From: Pseudomonas putida
GTDB lineage: Bacteria; Pseudomonadota; Gammaproteobacteria; Pseudomonadales; Pseudomonadaceae
DNA: 64,000 bases
Reading direction: 5' to 3'
NCBI RefSeq assembly: GCF_028682635.1
Contig: NZ_JANHLK010000022.1
Location: 1 to 64,000, forward strand
Both the position numbers and the translations under genes were made by a program. The notes under the pieces are model-generated. The model did no database searches and was not told where the DNA came from. It saw only the letters and a program-made list of their open reading frames with translations. This document shows, one piece after another, positions 60,559 to 64,000 of this stretch; within the stretch, counting starts at the first letter, position 1, and each line of letters opens with the position of its first letter.

Positions 60559-61386
60559 TTACGGCGCAAACGGCATCACCCGCTTGTGATGGGTCTTGTT
60601 GTACGTGTCGACGATGATCTTGAACGCTTCCTCACGCACTGGCTCTCCGTGCAGGAAGGCGTCAATCTCGGCATAAGTCACGCCATGGGAAGCTTCGTCC
60701 GGTTTGCCCGGTGACAGGTCTTCGAGGTCGGCCGTCGGGATTTTCTCCACCAGCGATTCCGGCGCACCGAAGCTGCGGGCGATGGCGCGGACCTGGTTTT
60801 TCACCAGGCCGCTCAAAGGTGCCAGGTCGCAGGCACCGTCACCAAACTTGGTGAAGAAACCCATCACCGCTTCCGCCGCGTGGTCGGTGCCGATCACCAG
60901 GCCATGAGCCGCACCCGCGATGGTGTACTGGGCGACCATGCGCATGCGCGCCTTGGTGTTGCCGAGCACGAAATCCACCGACACCGCGTGCTTGCCTTCG
61001 AACGCCGCGACTTCGTTGGCCAGGGATTTGACCGCCGGGCCGATGTTCACCGTGTGGCGCTCGTCCGGTTTGATGAAGTCCACCGAGGCCTGGGCGTCAT
61101 GTTCATCGAACTGGGTTTCGTACGGCAGGCGCACGGCGATGAACTTGTAACTGTCGTCACCGCTACGCTCGCGCAATTCACGCATGGCGCGTTGGGCCAG
61201 CAGGCCGGCGGTCAGTGAGTCGACACCGCCACTGATGCCCAGCACCAGGGTCTTGAGCCCGGAATTGACCAGGCAATCCTGGATGAAGGTAATCCGCCTT
61301 GCGACTTCCGCTTCGAGGGCGGCTTCGTCGGCGAACGGCGGTTGTACCTTGAGCTGTTCAGCAATCTCACGCTGTACGGCTTGCAT
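60559..61386 (-). CDS. nadE: NH3-dependent NAD+ synthetase
   Basis: NadE amidates deamido-NAD to NAD+. The 275-residue ammonia-dependent form has the pyrophosphatase loop LGISGGVDSLTAGL, GNTKARMRMVAQYTIAG and GTDHAAEAVMGFFTKFGDG. pncB lies directly upstream on the same strand with a four-base gap, forming a NAD salvage operon. Confidence 0.97.
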   Translation of the reverse strand: MQAVQREIAEQLKVQPPFADEAALEAEVARRITFIQDCLVNSGLKTLVLGISGGVDSLTAGLLAQRAMRELRERSGDDSYKFIAVRLPYETQFDEHDAQASVDFIKPDERHTVNIGPAVKSLANEVAAFEGKHAVSVDFVLGNTKARMRMVAQYTIAGAAHGLVIGTDHAAEAVMGFFTKFGDGACDLAPLSGLVKNQVRAIARSFGAPESLVEKIPTADLEDLSPGKPDEASHGVTYAEIDAFLHGEPVREEAFKIIVDTYNKTHHKRVMPFAP

Positions 61387-61390
61387 GAAT

Positions 61391-62605
61391 TCACTCCTTG
61401 CTAGAGGGGGCAGGAACTTGGAAAACGTGTCGCAAATAGGCGACGAAATTCGGGTCTTTGCAGTGAGTCTTGCCGGGCTCGTCGGAGATTTTTGCCACCG
61501 GCGCGCCGTTGCAGGCGGTCATTTTAAGCACGATGCTCATGGGTTCGACACCTGGAATGTCACAGGTCAGGTTGGTGCCGATGCCGAAGCTGACATTGAT
61601 ACGACCCCGCAGCGCGCGGAATATTTCCAGTGCCCTGGGCAGCGTCAGGCTGTCGGAGAAGGTCAGGGTCTTGCTCATCGGGTCGATGCCGAGCTTGTGA
61701 TAGTGGGCGATGGCCTTCTCTGCCCAGAGCACCGGATCACCGGAATCGTGGCGCAAACCGTCGAAGAGCTTGGCGAAAAACAGGTCGAAGTCGCCGAGGA
61801 AGGCATCGAGGGTAATGCAGTCGGTCAGGGCGATCCCCAGCAGGCCGCGGTATTCGCGGACCCAGCAATCGAGGGCGGCAATCTGGCTGTCGATCAGCCG
61901 CGGGCCGAGTTGCTGGTGGGCCATGATCCATTCGTGGGCCATTGTGCCCAGCGGCTTCATCTCCAGCTCCCGGGACAGGTGCACGTTGCTGGTGCCGACG
62001 AAACGCCCGGGGAAGTCGTGCTTGAGCACGTTCACAACCTCTTCCTGCACCCGGTACGAAAAGCGCCGGCGCGTGCCGAAGTCGGCTACCTGAAACTCGG
62101 ACAATTCGTCGCCGCTGGCGTTGGCGGTCAGCCAGTCGAACTTGCGATAGAGCTGCTCGCGGGCCTGCTCCAGGACGATTTCCCGATAGCGATAGCGGTT
62201 ACGCACTTCGCTGACGATCGCCAATATTGGCACTTCGAAGAGGATCACATGCAACCACGGGCCACGCAGGCGGATGAACAGTTCACCGTTTTCGATACCG
62301 GTGTGGAGGTAGCGCAGGTTGAAGCGAAACAGCCCGAGAAAACGCAGGAAGTCCGGCTTGAGGAAGCTGATGTGCTCCAGAAAACCCAATTGGTCGGCGC
62401 TCAGGCTCAGCTCGGCCAGCCGTTCGATCTGGAAACGGATCTCCGCCAGATAGGGGCGCAAATCCTCGCTGTTACGGCAACGAAACTCCCATTCGACTTC
62501 TACGTTCGGGTAGTTGTGCAGCACCGCCTGCATCATCGTCAGTTTGTAGAAGTCGGTGTCGAGCAGGTTCTGCACGATGCGATCGGCAAACACACTCTCG
62601 CTCAT
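61391..62605 (-). CDS. pncB: Nicotinate phosphoribosyltransferase
   Basis: PncB turns nicotinate into nicotinate mononucleotide, the entry of the salvage route that nadE completes. The 404-residue protein shows LLDTDFYKLTMMQAVLHNYP, the phospho-histidine region GTSNVHLSRELEMKPLGTMAHEW and DCITLDAFLGDF, and GLRHDSGDPVLWAEKAI. The ATG at 62605 gives the usual start; six codons upstream are open. The window contains pncB first and nadE second in the operon. Confidence 0.96.
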   Translation of the reverse strand: MSESVFADRIVQNLLDTDFYKLTMMQAVLHNYPNVEVEWEFRCRNSEDLRPYLAEIRFQIERLAELSLSADQLGFLEHISFLKPDFLRFLGLFRFNLRYLHTGIENGELFIRLRGPWLHVILFEVPILAIVSEVRNRYRYREIVLEQAREQLYRKFDWLTANASGDELSEFQVADFGTRRRFSYRVQEEVVNVLKHDFPGRFVGTSNVHLSRELEMKPLGTMAHEWIMAHQQLGPRLIDSQIAALDCWVREYRGLLGIALTDCITLDAFLGDFDLFFAKLFDGLRHDSGDPVLWAEKAIAHYHKLGIDPMSKTLTFSDSLTLPRALEIFRALRGRINVSFGIGTNLTCDIPGVEPMSIVLKMTACNGAPVAKISDEPGKTHCKDPNFVAYLRHVFQVPAPSSKE

Positions 62606-62691
62606 AACGGGGGTTCTCCACATGGAATAAGGCTAGTGGCGCATAACGGTGATAGGGATTGCCAGTAATTTTTTAGTCTGCATCGGATCCC

Positions 62692-62783
62692 GGTGGGAGC
62701 GAGCTTGCTCGCGATAGCGGACTGACAGTCAATTAAAGTGTTGAGTGTAAGTGACGTCATCGCGAGCAAGCTCGCTCCCACAG
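62692..62783. repeat. REP pair, inverted
   Basis: Units at 62692-62714 and 62760-62783 (GAGCGAGCTTGCTCGCGA type), the third REP subtype in the window, between pncB and the LysR gene. Confidence 0.85.
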
Positions 62784-62798
62784 GGATGGCGTGCAACG

Positions 62799-63701
62799 CT
62801 AAATTTCCGGGCTATCAACCTGCTCCAGCATCCACTTCACGAAATCGCGCACCTTGGGCACTTCCGCCGAATGTTCGGGATACGCCAGGTAGTAGGCGTC
62901 GGTGCTGGGCATTGCATGCTGCCAGGGAATGACCAGTTTGCCGTCGGCCAGTTCCTCTTCCACCAGGAACCGTGGCAGCAGCGCTACCCCGCAGCCGACC
63001 TGCGCCGCGCGGATGCACATGTAGAAAGTTTCAAAACGCGGGCCGTGGTAGCTGTGTTCAGTGTGGTAGCCCTGGCTGTCGAACCAGTCGTGCCAGGCCT
63101 GGGGGCGGGAGGCGTTTTGCAGCAGGACCAGGTCGGTGAGTTGCGTCGGGTCGGTGAACGGCGTGTCGGGCAGGCTGCCTGGCGCACACACGGGCACCAG
63201 CTCTTCGCTGAACAGTTTCAGGCATTCGGTACCGGGGCGTGAACCCTGGCCGAAGTAGAACGCCAGGTCGCTGCGCCCTTGCAGCAGGTCGTCGGCTTCC
63301 TGTTCGTTGCACAGGTCCAGGTGGATCGACGGATGACGCAGGCGCCAACCCTTGAGGCGAGGCACCAGCCAGCGTGCGCCGAAGGTCGAGGGTGTGGAGA
63401 CGCGCAGGACTTCGGTTTCACCGCCGTAGGAACGCAGGTAATGGGTCGACATCTCAACCTGGGTGAGGATTTTTCGTACCTCTACCAAGTACAAATCGCC
63501 CGCTGGCGTCATTTGCAGGCGTCGGCGAACCCGGCGAAACAGCAGGTGCTGCAACAGCTCTTCCAGTTGCGCCACCTGTTTACTGACGGCGCTCTGGGTC
63601 AGGTTCAGCTCTTCCGCGGCCCGGGTGAAGCTCAGGTGGCGGGTCACGGCCTCGAAACACTGCAGCGCAGCGATCGAGGGCAAATAGCGTTTGTTCAGCA
63701 T
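62799..63701 (-). CDS. LysR-type transcriptional regulator
   Basis: A 300-residue LysR regulator of the GcvA/AmpR-like subgroup. The winged helix-turn-helix covers about residues 6-65 (CFEAVTRHLSFTRAAEELNL, QSAVSKQVAQLEE). The rest is the effector-binding domain (about 90-295). It is divergent from the aldehyde dehydrogenase gene amaB, which suggests it controls lysine/pipecolate catabolism. An AAGGA site precedes the ATG. Confidence 0.92.
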   Translation of the reverse strand: MLNKRYLPSIAALQCFEAVTRHLSFTRAAEELNLTQSAVSKQVAQLEELLQHLLFRRVRRRLQMTPAGDLYLVEVRKILTQVEMSTHYLRSYGGETEVLRVSTPSTFGARWLVPRLKGWRLRHPSIHLDLCNEQEADDLLQGRSDLAFYFGQGSRPGTECLKLFSEELVPVCAPGSLPDTPFTDPTQLTDLVLLQNASRPQAWHDWFDSQGYHTEHSYHGPRFETFYMCIRAAQVGCGVALLPRFLVEEELADGKLVIPWQHAMPSTDAYYLAYPEHSAEVPKVRDFVKWMLEQVDSPEI

Positions 63702-63876
63702 GGGCGATCCTTTTTGCTTGTCTCTTTATTGCCAGCAATGCACAGCATGAATAAACGGAATGATATCTCTCTTAATGGTCGTTTGTTGAGTAACCTCGGG
63801 AGCGCTAAAACTACAGGTCTGATCAGTCGTGATTCGGCGGCTGCACACGTTCCGTTTTTTGCTTGAGGAGTGACCC

Positions 63877-64000
63877 ATGGTTGCCGCATTGCTTGATCGT
63901 CTTGGTGTAAATCCGGCCCTGTACCAGAACGGCAAGGTGCCGGTGCATTCACCGATCGATGGCAGCACCCTTGCCACCGTCAACTGGGAAGGTGCCGCTG
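63877..64000 (+). CDS. amaB: Piperideine-6-carboxylate dehydrogenase, 5' end only
   Basis: The first 41 codons of an aldehyde dehydrogenase: MVAALLDRLGVNPALYQNGK, then VPVHSPIDGSTLATVNWEGA. It matches the N-terminus of AmaB (alpha-aminoadipate semialdehyde dehydrogenase) of the L-lysine/pipecolate pathway in P. putida. GAGGAG lies six bases before the ATG. The gene runs off the end of the window. Identification rests on the N-terminus and on the divergent LysR gene. Confidence 0.75.
   Translation, partial: MVAALLDRLGVNPALYQNGKVPVHSPIDGSTLATVNWEGAA

Overview
The window is a stretch of a Pseudomonas chromosome, most likely from the P. fluorescens/P. putida side of the genus. The basis is the GC-rich codon use, the gene order (parE-parC-serB-psd-rhdA-motAB-rsgA-orn-queG-nnr-tsaE-amiB-mutL-miaA-hfq-hflX-hflK-hflC-hisZ-purA-tRNA-Leu-rnr-rlmB-rpsF-rpsR-rplI-dnaB-ygiQ-azu-nadE-pncB-amaB), and many REP elements of the GTAGGAGC-N-GCTTGC type seen in fluorescent pseudomonads. 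Almost all of it is core genome; product names rest on recognised motifs and synteny recalled from memory, with no database search.

Layout. 0.1-6.5 kb: yqiA and the topoisomerase IV genes parE and parC, with a phytase-like esterase and a retropepsin-like protease between them. 6.7-10.5 kb: a PqiC-type lipoprotein, an AhpA/YtjB membrane protein and serB. 10.6-13.9 kb (minus): an HDOD protein-rhdA-psd operon. 14.0-15.9 kb: motAB. 16.0-19.6 kb: an accessory insertion between motB and rsgA, holding a small hypothetical gene, a dinD-like gene and a minus-strand operon TIR (DUF1863/ThsB-like) - caspase-like protease - second TIR. 19.6-25.2 kb: rsgA, orn, a TRIC-type membrane protein, queG, nnr, tsaE. 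25.2-34.8 kb: amiB-mutL-miaA-hfq-hflX-hflK-hflC run, then hisZ. 34.9-41.0 kb: purA, a chemoreceptor and a Fur-box-associated iron ABC transporter pair. 41.1-41.6 kb: two tandem tRNA-Leu(CAG) genes, each with its own promoter and terminator. 41.8-51.6 kb: rnr-rlmB, rpsF-rpsR-DUF2232-rplI, dnaB, ygiQ. 52.0-58.7 kb: a three-gene amidoligase/transglutaminase operon of unknown product. 58.8-64.0 kb: small proteins, a LOG-family gene, azurin, nadE, pncB, and a LysR regulator divergent from the 5' end of amaB.

The most exciting locus is 17563-19423. Its three translationally coupled genes pair two different TIR domains with a caspase-fold protease carrying an intact His/Cys dyad. This is the architecture expected of a Thoeris-type anti-phage system in which a TIR-made nucleotide signal switches on a protease. 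The doubled TIR and the unassigned caspase C-terminal region make it worth experimental work. Second in interest are a 32-bp perfect palindrome inside dinD and the 6.7-kb amidoligase cluster.
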